From Perca fluviatilis (Eukaryota > Chordata > Actinopteri > Perciformes > Percidae): 64,000 nucleotides of DNA. The position numbers and the translations under genes are program-made. Positions 1 to 11,871 of this stretch are shown in pieces. The stretch spans positions 19,704,669-19,768,668 of the forward strand of contig NC_053126.1 in assembly GCF_010015445.1 (NCBI RefSeq). Direction: 5' to 3'. The notes under the pieces were generated by a model, which was not told the origin of the DNA, ran no database searches, and saw nothing but the letters and a program-made list of their open reading frames with translations. The first letter of the stretch is position 1. Every line of letters starts with the position of its first letter.

Positions 1-477
1 GTGAAATCCAGTTTTAATGCTATATACGGTAGTTATCAGCGTTTGTGGCGGAGTCTGCCATTCTATCGAGAGTTTCAAATTAGTTAGGGGATTCACAGAA
101 AAACAATGCAGCATGTAATCCCAGATTACTGTTTTGTAATTGTATCTCATTTATATCATATTTTTGTATTAGTGTTAAATTACCACATACTGAAATCTTA
201 TGGATTATAACTTTAACCTCTTGACAGCTTGAAAGGTGGCTTAAAAAAGAGAGAGATGTGGTCAACTTTAATTAATGTTAGCTATAACTGTAATACAAGA
301 TTTCAAGGCCTAAAGAAGTATAAAAACACCCACTTCGCAGATCATTTATGTATCATAACCTGCTTATATTCTGCCCAGTGCCCATCATCTGAGTCCCGCA
401 ATCTAGAGTCAGTAAATCTATAATAAAAACATAGATATTGAAAATATTTGTGGTGGAGTATCACTTTTTGTAAGACT

Positions 478-511
478 CAATAAAAAGCACCAACGTGCTT
501 TTTTTTTATTG
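478..511. terminator. Palindromic A/T-flanked hairpin with poly(A) signals on both strands
   Basis: The sequence reads CAATAAAAAGCAC, then the 4-base spacer CAAC, then GTGC followed by a T run and ATTG. The arms are reverse complements except for extra T's. Each arm carries the hexamer AATAAA, one on each strand. It could serve as a polyadenylation site for transcripts in either direction. This is an inference from sequence only; no cleavage site can be shown. Confidence 0.35.
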
Positions 512-1443
512 TGTTAAATCCATAAGCAAGTGAGAGTGAATGTGTGTGGTTATTTCATACCACACTTTTCATATTTGAGTATACTAAAAAATGAATCATT
601 AAAGGGCAACGCTACCTCTAATTTGTTTGAAATAACCGTTGCCTGCATGCATCACACATTTGGACTGGATTCACTGCGAACTGACACCATGTTAAGAAGT
701 CAAAAAATGTAAATTTAAATCTGTTGACTCATTTTGGGATTTCTCAGTGCTCACAGATTCCTTTTTGTATGTTAACACTTTTCTATTGTCATCTTTTTGA
801 TTGTATGTCATGGATGTGTTGTAAGAGCTATTTTTCTAATCTAACATCCAGTGTATTACTGTAGTAACTCAGCTCTGTCTTGTTTCTACTGTCTGTTTCC
901 AGCTCACAAGCCTAAAACCAGGCACTGCAGTTACTGTACTACTGACATTTGAGCAAAACGGTTACTGTGCAAACTTTCTGAAGTCTTTTTACCACTTAGT
1001 CTCTCCTTTCTCGGAGTCAACAACAATTTATAAAAGTTTTTAGTCAGCATCTAACTTAATTTCCACTTTAACTAAAGATACATGATTTGATGTATAGGAA
1101 GTTTTCAGTTGTGCCACAGGATTAATACATCTTTGCATCATCTGGGCTGTATATAAATACTGTGTAAAACTTTGACCTCTGACCTGCCAAAATAGTGGGA
1201 TGACTGGAGAAGGCTCTGCAGCCGACCCTCTCTGTCCACCTCCCCTCTCCAACCAGGTCAAAAGAAACAACCATAGAAAGACATGTATGAACTCTTATGC
1301 TTATTCTGTCTTTATTTTAATTTTATTTTTCCATTCTCTTGTTTCTCAATGTGATGTGGTTGTTTTAATGTGAGCAACAATAAAAACTATCAAAATAAAC
1401 AGTCTTTCCTTTTCTCCTTTAAACTCTGATCTGTATACTGTTT

Positions 1444-1571
<128 letters not shown>

Positions 1572-3393
1572 CACAAAACCTTTATGTAGCCTGTACTGGC
1601 TTAATTAGTACTGCAAAAACCAAACTGTTTATTTAACATACTAAAAAATGATCACCATAAAATAAAATATAGAAAAGATTAAATTTGTTGCATGGATTTA
1701 TCACACATAGAAAAAGGCCTTTCATATGCACTGTAACCAGAAAGTTATTTTTTTTTATAGATGTAGCTACAGAGGAAGGTAAACTCAAGTTATATTTATT
1801 AGTTAGGCCTATGAGGTCTAATAAATGTCACTATTGTTTTCTGCTAAATTAATCAACCCCTATTAATGTTTGTGCTGTTTAAAAACGTTATAGCTGTTAA
1901 ATAACTCTAAGCAGGCCAATGATAATTTTTACAATTTTGTTTTTGATGGATTTAAACATTTTGAAGTGCACAGGTGACATGTACTATGTTTGTAATACAC
2001 TGTAGGTGTAATACATATTGCTAAGAATTTGTTTCAAAGCTTTTATTAATAGCATATTCTATATTCTAACGAAACCGGAAGTACAATTGAGTTTTTTCTC
2101 TTGTCTTTTTTTCTCTTTTCTTACCGGTATGACCAAAGATCCTATTCTAAACATGGATTTATTAAGATAAGAGAACTAAACCGTCTCTGGTACAACCAAC
2201 CGAGGCGGTAGCGTCCTGTGACTTTTGCCGTGTTGATTTGAGACCTTGATACATCTTCTTGCAACGGCAGTTCGGCTTTAAAATGACGATACCTCCGGTT
2301 AAACATTCAAAATAAAACTGAAAGTCGGCGTGATGTAGCTAGGCATGCGCTTTGTCCAACAGGGGGCAGCCCGTGATTATAAACGCATTCAATGTAACCT
2401 TCAATTAAATTACAGTAATCGCTAAAAGCAGACAGTACGTAGTTTTTTTTAAAGAGTGACTGGAATGAAAAGACGCTTTGAGAGGAATGGACACCGAGGG
2501 AGAGTAAAGCCTGAAGGAGGCAGTAATGCAACATTGTGGATGCCAACTGCGGTGGAACCTCAAAGAAGAAGAAGAAAAACCATCTTGCGGCGATATTTAA
2601 TCTTTGAAAGGTCAGCCCCGGTCCGGAAGACAGGCGATGATGATGATGCGGTAAATCAAGTAAGTTTAGTTAGTTTAATGCTTTAAAATTGGGTTTTTAA
2701 GAAATAGTTTTATGCGGGGTTATGTTGACTTTATTTCCTTGCTTCATAGCCTTACTTTCTGTAGCTGTTCACTTGAGACGTGATGTCTTTGTGACATGTT
2801 TCTTTATGGTGTAACGTTAACATGAAGCTAACCGTGGTCGCCAACATAGCCTCTTCTCTTCGCTTGATCACTCCGTTTGTTTACAAGAGTTATCTATACA
2901 ATTGCACCAACGATACTGGTGCTTATTTTTTGTCTGTCTTGTTTTACTGGTAACGCTGGTCGACAGGGGTGAGTTAACGTTAGCTTGTTAGCTTGCCTGA
3001 CACATGCAGAAGTACAGCCAGACAAGTTGTTTGTTGAGTGAGGGGCGGGGGTAGTAAGTTACTGCGGTCTGAAAACGCTAAAACACAACTTAACCTGACG
3101 ATTTTAAAGATGTCCTATCCAAACGCGGAGGACTGTAGTCTTTCTAGATAAGTAGATAAACCGGGGATGTCTCATGATGCTTGTCAACATTAAGTTCATT
3201 GTCTAGAAATAGCTAGTTGATGAGACAATTGAAACTCACTCAGCATTGGCTGGTATTTGTTCTAATGGTCAAACAGAACAGACTGTCTTCCTGTTACAAG
3301 CAATTATTCTGCCAACAATCTGATGCCAAAGTGCAGGCAAACTTCAATAAATGCTCCAGCACTAAAACACACTGACAGTTGTGCGTTTTAATT

Positions 3394-3510
3394 CAATTAA
3401 ATTTTATTTATAGTGTCAAATCCTAACAGAAATGATCTCAGGAAACTTTCCAGATGGAATAGGTATAGTCTAGACCACACTCTATAGTTTACAGAGACCC
3501 AACAATTCCC
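3394..3510 (-). repeat. Tail fragment of a teleost LINE/SINE family, reverse orientation
   Basis: The reverse complement ends in an ATAAATAAAATTTAATTGAAT-type tail and contains TATAGAGTGTGGTCTAGAC. The same core and tail occur in forward orientation at 22168-22262, so the two are copies of one family. The copy lies in the presumed first intron of stard3. Confidence 0.5.
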
Positions 3511-4415
3511 CCACGATCAAATCCTGTATTTAAACATACAGCAGCACAAATAGTTTATCTACACAAAGGATACAAAATATTCTGTGTAGTCCAGATTCAG
3601 ATTGTAGTCTCAGTGTTATGGAGTTGGTTGTTTTTTATGGCAACATCTTCAATGGATAAATATTTTCTTTAATGTAACATTGGTAGAGGACTGTTGGACT
3701 GTGGTTCTTTATGTAAAGAGGCTAACAGTGATACCTTAAGCTGTTTATCTTAACCACATTATGGTTTGTGGATAGATAATGTAGCAACAAACATAGAAAA
3801 TAAGTTTTACATCGTCAAAAATATGTTATAAATCAGTATCAAAATATAGCAAATGGATCATGTGTATTGTTGGTTCTTAAACCTGATAAAATGCTGAGGA
3901 AAGTCATAAGACTGCACGCAGAGCAGCGACAGTAGTGAAGGAAGAAGGAATTTTTCTCTGCTGTTATCTTTTCTTTTTTTTTGCAAACACACACACAAGG
4001 TTCAGACTAGTAAAAGCAAGAATATCAAAAATAAAAACGTGGTATAACTCATCTCTAATACAACATGTTTTATTCACCAAACATTTTATTTAGATGTTGC
4101 CCTGATGAAGACAAGACAGATGAAAACTTATGTACTGGATCTTAATCTTTAGAATATAAATGTTATGAGTATTATGAGCCGTCCTTAACGAAAATTGTGA
4201 CACGTTTCATTGTTTAGGTGCTACTGTAGCACACATTGGACTCAGTATAAACTGCTTTTTATGCACAGCTTTAAAGGGTTTTTCACAACCATATTGGGCC
4301 AATGTTATGTGATTTATAGCCCTTTTTGATGCACATTCTTTCCATTTTTTTGGTTAATACAGAATGACTTTATCTCCCTTTTTACAGGGGGGGAGTTTCC
4401 TGTCTCGCAGCAGGA

Positions 4416-7400
4416 ATGCCGGGTGGAGACTATGGGGAGCTCGGGGGCAGCCTCCCTGCCATCGCCTCCCTGAATGCTTCCTACTCTACATCTCTGTCCC
4501 TCCCTTCCCCGTACCTGTTGCCACCCGCAGAGCGCAGGGCCATCTCTGACGTCCGCCGCACCTTCTGTCTCTTCGTGACATTCGATCTGCTCTTCATCTC
4601 CCTTCTGTGGATTATTGAGCTGAATGTGAGTGTTTATTTTGGGCGTAATGTTTTTAGAGACATGGGTTTTGTCCTGTCTGCCACAGCAGTGATGGGTTAA
4701 GACTGATCGGACACTGCTCTGTTCTCCTGCAGATCTCCAGCTCAATCTGGGACAGCTTAAAAAATGAGGTCGTCCTTTATGACTACAGATCTTCCTTCTT
4801 TGACATCTTTGTAAGTGGGTCAGTCCAACTCTGAGAACATATCATTTAAAGTGCTCATATTATGCTCATTTTCAGGTTCATAATTGTATTTAGATATTAT
4901 ATCAGAATAGGTTTACATGGTTTAATTTTCAAAAAACACCATATTTTTGCTGTACTGCACATTGCTGCAGTAGAGCTGATTTGGAGCAGTTTGTGAACAG
5001 TGTTTTCTCTGGAAGATGGTTAGTCCCTTTGGGGTGGACTTTGTGCTTTTTCACTTTGTAAACCTATAACATGCACAAAAAAAAGATATATAACACAATA
5101 AAGGAAAGGGGAAAAAGCCAAAAAGCATAATATGAGCACTTTAATTTCTATGTAGAAAGGTGGCATTGTGTGTAAGTGTGTAATCCTGATCGTGTTTGGA
5201 AAGCTTTGACCTCTCAATGAGCAGATAGATCCTCATGTTCAACCTGTATGTTATTTTATTTATTTATTATTTATTTAATTTGACGACCAGGCGGATATTG
5301 TATTATAGTATGTGAATGTGATGTCAAGGTTTATCACTACATTTATTGACACAAGAGGAGGAAATGTTAACATAAGTCAACATGCCTGAACCACACGATA
5401 ATTTGAAATGCCTGAGGTCATTGTTTTTTACTTTTCTGTTCCTTCCTCCTTGTCTCAGCTGCTTGCCTTGTTTCGTTTCCTGTGTCTCCAAGTGGGTTAT
5501 GCTGCTTTTCGGTTGAAGCATTGGTGGGTCATTGCGGTAAGTGAGCTAGGGCACAGTGAAGCACACACTAATGAAATCATGTAAAATCTCTTATTAGCAG
5601 ATCTGGATGTGAATTACAACACATATCGTCCACTTCCTCCACAGGTTACCACTCTAGTGACCAGCGTCTTCCTCGTTGTTAAGGTCATCATATCTAGTGT
5701 GAGTGTCCCCCTCCTGCCTCTGCTACATTTTTACAGTTGTGTATATGTGTGTTTGGTGCATATCAGTCAAAACCACAGAGACCTTTTCACTTCTACATTT
5801 ATGTCAGTAAATCTGCTGCCTGACCGGATGATGATCTGATAAGAGTTTTTATGATTTGATTGTTTTATGCAGCACAGAGGAACATTTTTACAGCTCTCTT
5901 TCCTTTTTTTTTATATTCAACAATGGGGAAGTAACACCATAAAATACAACCACTTCTCATACTAGTACTTATATTTTTGTTTGATACCCCGCAACTTCAG
6001 GATGACATGGTTTCTGTCTCTACACAGCTCCTTTCCCAGAATGCCTTTGGCTATGTGATACCCATCACTTCGTTTGTGGTGGCCTGGCTGGAGACCTGGT
6101 TCCTTGACTTCAAGGTGCTCCCTCAGGAGGCCGACGACGAGAGAGGTGAGAGAGAGATTTTTGACAAGTTTGAACACGACTCCACCAAAATCTGTTTCTC
6201 CTTTTTCTAACTATGTTTCTTCTTTGACATCAGCCTACCTGGCAGCGGTGAACGCAGCCTGTGAACGAGCCCCCATGATCTACCCCCGCGCTGTTTCAGA
6301 CGGACAGTTTTACTCTCCGCCTGAATCTGTCGCAGGTGAGTGTCTGCTCCTCTGTTGTGATCGGTCCTTGTTTAATCAGCCTTAGTGGGTTTATTATGTC
6401 CTGTGTTTGAGCCACAATTTCAATTTTGGCTCTGAACTCGTGTCTGCAGGATCTGAAGAGGATCTGGATGAGGAGGGTCTTGGACGCAAAGCTGTCACTA
6501 CACAGGTACCTGCGTCAGACTGAGGAGTCTCTATACTACTCACCTGATCATGGCTGATGATTTTCTTTCCTCTCCTCACTCTTGTTCCAGGAGAAGGAGT
6601 ATGTCAGACAGGGTCGTGAGGCCATGTCTGTGGTAGAGCAGATCTTAGCCCAGGAGGAAAACTGGAAGTATGAAAAAAATAATGTGAGTGAATGATTTAC
6701 CTTCAACATATTTGATCTATCCAATAAAGAAGTGCCTTATCTTCCCCTTTGGTTGCGGTCACATGCATAACTAGAGTGCTAAAATGCAACTGAGGACTGA
6801 AGCTGCCCTGGTGACGTGTTGCTTTGGCTATGTGGCCAGTGTAGACAAAGTGTTCAAGCACCAAAACTTTCAATTGTGTTTTGCTACAAGCCATATGAAG
6901 GGTTGGGGATTGATTTTAATTTTATTATTATTATTATTATTATTATTTTTTTAAAGATTATTATTATTATTATTTGGGCATTTTTAGGCCGTTATTGACA
7001 GGACAGCTAAAGAAATGAAAGGGGTGAGAGCGGGGGAATGACATGTAGCAAAGGCCGCAGGTCGGAGTCAAACCCGGGCCCACTGCATTGAGCAGTAAAC
7101 CGCTATATATGGGCACCCGCTCTACCAACAGAGCTATACGGGTGCCATGATTGCAGATTAATGAATCAGAATTTTGTATTGAATTTGTGTATTAGAGTTG
7201 GACCAATATATCTGCCGATATTGGCATATTGCAGATATTGGTGTGTATGTGTATGTCGGTCGATGAGTAACAAAAAATTGCTGTACGGAAATGCCAAACT
7301 GGGTTTGAGGTCTTTCACTATTACATAGTTTGTCCACCACAGAGCACTGACACGTTGATTTTACACTGTAACATGCTCAGTATGTATCTTGGTCATAATT

Positions 7401-10400
7401 CTAAGGCGTTGTCCTCGACATTCAGATTATTATTCATTGGTGGAGTAATGGTGTCCTGAGTTAGTCCCTAGTTTCCTTGGGTTATGTGTTAATGTTGAAA
7501 AAAAAATACTATTGGCTGATACATCTTTTATCAGATTTTTTTTAACTCAATATCGGCATCCGCTTCGACAATCCAGTACTGGTCGGGCTGTACTGTTTAT
7601 TCAATATGGATCCAGTTAAGTAGCTTGTTTGGAGAGAAATAAAAGTCCAAGATGGGCATTCAGATTACTAAAACTATAACTTGCTGCTTATAGGGGTCAC
7701 ATATTTGCTATGTAGTTAATTCAATATTTTGTGCACAGTTCTTTGCTAATAAGAGAAGCAGATTCAGTGAGACTCTGAACTCAGTGAAACAACATCATTT
7801 AGCAACTTGGACCCAGATCCAAATTTCAAACTATAATCGAAAACCCAACTCGTTCCACATTCACTGCACGAATGGTTTCAGTTTATTTGTAGTTCTTATC
7901 TGAATCTGAAATTTTCAATAAAAAAAAAAAGCCCATCTATATTTTACCACCAGAAAGGTAAATAGTTTTTTACTTTTGTTTTCCTTAGATACACTGAAAC
8001 GAAAGAGAAATAATCATCCTACTAACAGTATTTTGTTTCATTCCAGGACATGGGAGACTGTGTCTACACTCTGGAGATTCCCTTCCATGGAAAGACTTTC
8101 ATTCTGAAGGTACAGCAGCACTCTTTGGATTCATTATGAAACCATGTCTCACCAAGACACATGCTCTAGTAGTGATTTTTTTGCCATTCCACATTGTACA
8201 TTTGTAAACTATTATCAAGTGTTTTTTTCAAGTTGTGTAATGCTATAGATATAAAAATGAGACTGAATATGGCATTACACATAGATATAAAACATCTATG
8301 TTTAATGCCATATTCATTCATTGTCATTCTATGTTTAGGACTGATTCTGTACTACATTATTGTAACTGTAAAGAGTATGTCAGGCTGTATCAGTGCAGCC
8401 TTCACAATCCTTTTAAAGGTCCTATGACATGGTGCTCTTTGGATGCTTTTATATAGGCCTCATTGTTCCCCTAATACTGTATCTGAAGTCTCTTTCCCGA
8501 CATTCAGCCTTGGTGCAGAATTACAGCCACTAGAGCCAGTCCCACAATGAGCTTTCCTCAGGACGTGCCATTTCTGTTTCTGTAGCTTTAAATGCTATTG
8601 AGGAGGAGGGGGGGCAAGGTGGAGGGTGGGGGTGTGGCCTTGACCAACTGCCATGCTTCGCTCGTTTGCAAGCCATGATGTCTCTCTCTTTCTCATGGGC
8701 AGGCCAAATTCAGAGAAAGGGGAGGTAACCTTTCCCCTTATGACTGGCCCATCTGAGCTTTCATTTTCTCAAAGGCAGAGCAGGATACCCAGGGCTCGGT
8801 TTACACCTATTGCCATTTCTAGCCACTGGGGGACCATAGGCAGGCTGGGGGAACGTATATTAATGTTAAAAAACCTCATAAAGTGAAATTTTCATGCCAT
8901 GGGACCTAGTGTTAATTTCGTCAGACGAGACGAGACTAAATATGTTCGTCAACAACCTTTTTTTTTCCATGACTAAGACGAGACGATGACGAGACTGCGC
9001 CAATGTCCAAAAACGCTGACTAAGACTAAATTAACATGCATTATTGTTGACGAAAAAAGACAAGACTAAAATGTTTTGCATAAAATAAAAACGAAGATAA
9101 AATCTCTCTTCATTTTCGTCTACAATCGTCTCTACCTTTTCATCATGAGATAGAATATTCAGCTGTTACCTTGACCCGGTGCTACGGCACCGACAGGTGC
9201 CTTAACTACAGTTATGTACCGGACCTAATAGCAACACAGATTTTGGTGCCTGCGCTTCTCTCTGATGCTCCTAAACGGACGTTGGAGTCAACCGACACAT
9301 TGCTGCACGGGGCGCTAGTTAACACTACACTTGGCAGCAGGTAACGTTAGCCTACCGTTAGCTAGCAGTTGGAGTAAACACGGTTACAATGCTGACACCT
9401 AAATGGTGTAAAAGTTAGTCTCTATTTCACTGTGTAGGATTCCAACACGAGACGTACGACAGTCTGTAGCTGCAGCTGCCGTTGTCTGAAAAAAACCACA
9501 TATGTTGCGTTCACTTGAAATACGCCTCGCCAGTTTCATGCTGCATTTATTTTATTGTAGAATATCCTTTTCCCATGCAGTGGCTGTTTTTGTCGTTGAG
9601 CAGAAATTTACTGGTGAAATAAATAAGAGGCTCAACATTTATATAACTTTTATATAATTTATTTATTTTTATAACCATTTTACTGAAATGGTTATCAGAA
9701 ATAATTTATTTAAAAAAAGACTAAAATGTTTTGACTAAAACTTGACTAAAATGACGAGACTTTTAGTAGACTAAAACTTGACTAACAACAGTTTTTGGCA
9801 CAAGACTAAGACTAAATTAAAAATAGGTGACAAAATTAACACTAATGGGACCTTTAAACACTCTGCCGTAACTGAATTAAGTACACTTTGCAGCTGATGG
9901 GCATGTATGTATTTGAACAACCTCTAGAGGTCACTGTTATGAAATAATCGAGACTAAAGAGAGAGACTAATGTGGTGTTAAATCAGATGTTAAAGAGACT
10001 TCCTGGTGCTATTCTACTAGCTTCAGAGCAACTGGAGTCACGTTGCAAAGGAGTTCCTTTTAGCAGGGGTAATTTCCCAGAGAGATAGTCAAAGGAAGCC
10101 TGCTATTTACAGGATGCTACATAACTGAAGGCTATTTGAGATGCTAATGATAATCACCTAAATGACAAACAAGGCCTGGTCATAACCGCCTCAGATTCCT
10201 TTTGCTTTTAGACACACTTCTGCTGTGTTAAATTAAATGACCTGTGTGTTGTCATGTTTTTTTTTTTTTTTCTTTTTCTAGAACAGCAGGCATCAGCAGT
10301 GTGTTGATTCTAAAAATGTTCATAGAAACTACGATGAGCATAAATACGGTCTTTCTCTTTACTAGCTAGTTAACTTTGAAAGGCTAAGGCCTTGTGACTG

Positions 10401-11871
10401 TAGTGTGATAAAAAGTGACATGAAATAAAAGTGTTACGGGGGCGGGGGGATCCCATTCTAAGACAAGTTTTAAAAGAGGCATTTTGTAATGTTTGTCTAT
10501 TGTTGTTTTTGTTCAGGCCTTAATGCAGTGTCCTGCTGAGCTTGTGTATCAGGAGGTAATTCTGCAACCAGAGAAGATGGTCCAGTGGAACAGAACTGTT
10601 TCCGCCTGCCAGGTGAACAACTTTGACGTAGTTTTACTCATGTTTCTGAATATTTTTCATCGTGTTGTGCCACAGTCTTAACAGTGCTGTCTGCCTTCTC
10701 CTCAGATCCTTCAGAGGGTTGACGACAACACACTAGTATCATATGATGTGGCCTCTGGAGCAGCAGGGGGAGTTGTGTCTGCGAGGTACATCAGCACAGC
10801 ATACAGCAAGCTTCAATATGGGGCGGTTTATTTTCTGTTACCTAATTTTCATGCAGACTGCAGCTCCGAAATAAAGTAAATTGACGGGCCGATGGATTTT
10901 TCTTTCCTTTAGGGATTTTGTTAATGTTCGACGGGTGGAACGCAGACGAGACTGCTACCTGTCTGCTGGCATGGCAACTGACCACGACGGCAAACCTTCA
11001 AGCGGTCGCTACGTCAGGTGAGATTATGAACATCGTGTCGATTTGACAGAAGTGCAGTTGTGTTAGTTTAATTTCTTAAACTTCTCTGTCTTCTCTCCTA
11101 CCTTGTTTATTGTTGGCCTCAGGGGCGAGAACGGTCCCGGAGGATTTGTGGTGCTCAAATCCAGCAGCAACCCGTCCGTCTGCACCTTCATCTGGGTCCT
11201 CAACACAGACTTGAAGGTGAGAAGATACGCGCCTCAGTTAATCTGCCATTTTATGTCATTCGAGGCAAGATGGGCTCATAATTGCCTTGAAGATTTGGTA
11301 AAATTCAAATTTTCTGTAATTAGAAAAGGGGTGCTGCAGCAGAAAATAGTGACAGGATGCAGAAAAATAGAATGGGAACAGAGCAGAAAGAGGTTTTTAA
11401 ACATGACTCAATCAGTAATTATACTAGAATCTATTAACGTATAAATAACAAGGATGAACATTTGAATTGCAGAACACACTGAGACAAAGAAAGTTTTAAG
11501 CTGCTGAGCAAATTTTGACGTGACGATGGCGCAAGATGAAACATCTCTGGGGACCATGGATGTCTGTACATAATGTCATAGCAATATATCAACATAGTTG
11601 TTGAGATATTTCTATGTGGTGGACCGACAGACCGCCATCAGAAGATCCATGCCAAAAGATGAAAGAAATGCATAAATATATTTCAGGTGTGCAAAAAAGT
11701 TATGTGTAAGAAGCACAGCATTAACAGTCACTGTTTGTGTCTCGTCAGGGCCGACTGCCCCGCTACCTCATCCACCAGAGTCTGGCCGCCACCATGTTTG
11801 AATTCATGTCCCATTTACGGCAACGTATCGCTGAGCTGCGGCCCTCATTCCGCTCCCACCAACACACATAA
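4416..11871 (+). CDS. stard3: StAR-related lipid transfer protein 3 (STARD3/MLN64)
   Basis: This is a late-endosomal membrane protein that tethers endosomes to the ER and moves cholesterol. Coding exons: 4416-4625, 4733-4810, 5459-5536, 5645-5698, 6028-6145, 6234-6335, 6450-6505, 6591-6683, 8047-8109, 10517-10612, 10706-10785, 10913-11017, 11123-11216, 11749-11871. All have AG/GT borders and compatible phases and give 449 residues, against about 445 in human. The MENTAL domain starts near residue 45 ([19 protein letters not shown]) and has hydrophobic helices through exon 6. A phospho-FFAT-like element, QFYSPPE, lies at residues 204-210; in human this region binds VAP proteins after phosphorylation. 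The START domain spans about 233-446 ([50 protein letters not shown]). The start is the first ATG after the exon 2 acceptor and matches the position of the human start. Introns hold several transposons. STARD3NL is excluded by the START domain. Confidence 0.96.
4846..5144. mobile_element. MITE with terminal inverted repeats in stard3 intron
   Basis: The left end TTAAAGTGCTCATATTATGC is the reverse complement of the right end, which reads AGCATAATATGAGCACTTTAA across its last 21 bases. The body lacks any coding capacity. I recognise it as a short copy of a MITE family very common in percomorph fishes. It lies entirely in the intron after the second stard3 coding exon. Confidence 0.85.
6926..6975. 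repeat. (ATT)n microsatellite
   Basis: Imperfect ATT trinucleotides with a T/A-rich interruption, directly next to the SINE that follows. It may derive from that SINE's variable tail. Confidence 0.85.
6985..7146 (-). mobile_element. tRNA-derived SINE, reverse orientation
   Basis: Read on the minus strand, the head (GGCACCCGTATAGCTCTGTT) resembles a tRNA A-box region. It is followed by a B-box-like stretch (GGGTTTGACTCC) and then the body. The left end on the plus strand adjoins an ATT repeat, which fits a simple-repeat tail. It lies in the large stard3 intron 6684-8046 and is not a functional tRNA gene. Confidence 0.7.
7193..7592. mobile_element. Degenerate hAT-type element
   Basis: The ends (TAGAGTTGGACCAATATATC on the left, GTACTGGTCGGGCTGTA on the right) are imperfect inverted repeats. 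The sub-terminal GATATTGGC/AATATCGGC motifs are typical of a teleost hAT family. The ends are too decayed to show a target duplication. Confidence 0.5.
8265..8315. other. 22-bp-arm hairpin in stard3 intron
   Basis: The arms start GAATATGGCATTA and end TAATGCCATATTC. They pair over 22 bp with one mismatch around the 7-base loop ATAAAAC. It lies 156 bp downstream of the exon ending at 8109. Its function is unknown; it could be a tiny fold-back element or a small-RNA-like hairpin. Confidence 0.6.
8412..9858. mobile_element. Outer MITE interrupted by a hAT element
   Basis: The left end TTTAAAGGTCCTATGACATG is matched inversely by the right end CATGCCATGGGACCTTTAAA, which resumes after the inner insertion. 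The body 8423-8898 (for example CTAATACTGTATCTGAAGTC) is, as I recall, a widespread percomorph repeat. Removing 8907-9844 plus one copy of the duplicated 8-mer restores a continuous element of about 500 bp. A short open frame within it is not a gene. Confidence 0.85.
8907..9844. mobile_element. Non-autonomous hAT transposon with perfect 8-bp target duplication
   Basis: The termini TAGTGTTAATTT and AAATTAACACTA are perfect inverted repeats. They are flanked by ATGGGACC at 8899-8906 and again at 9845-9852. An 8-bp duplication is the hallmark of hAT transposition. The 938-bp body has repeated GACTAAAAC-type motifs near both ends and no transposase frame. It sits inside the older MITE at 8412-9858, in a stard3 intron. 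Confidence 0.92.

Noticed and set aside
2456..2686. Arg-rich 76-codon frame upstream of stard3
   Set aside because: No match to any STARD3 N-terminus. The good donor within it and the start at 4416 suggest it is a non-coding first exon.
6985..7146. Possible tRNA gene
   Set aside because: Has A- and B-box-like sequences but lacks a full cloverleaf and continues into a SINE body. The same reasoning applies to 27304-27500, 32026-32262 and 48851-49030.
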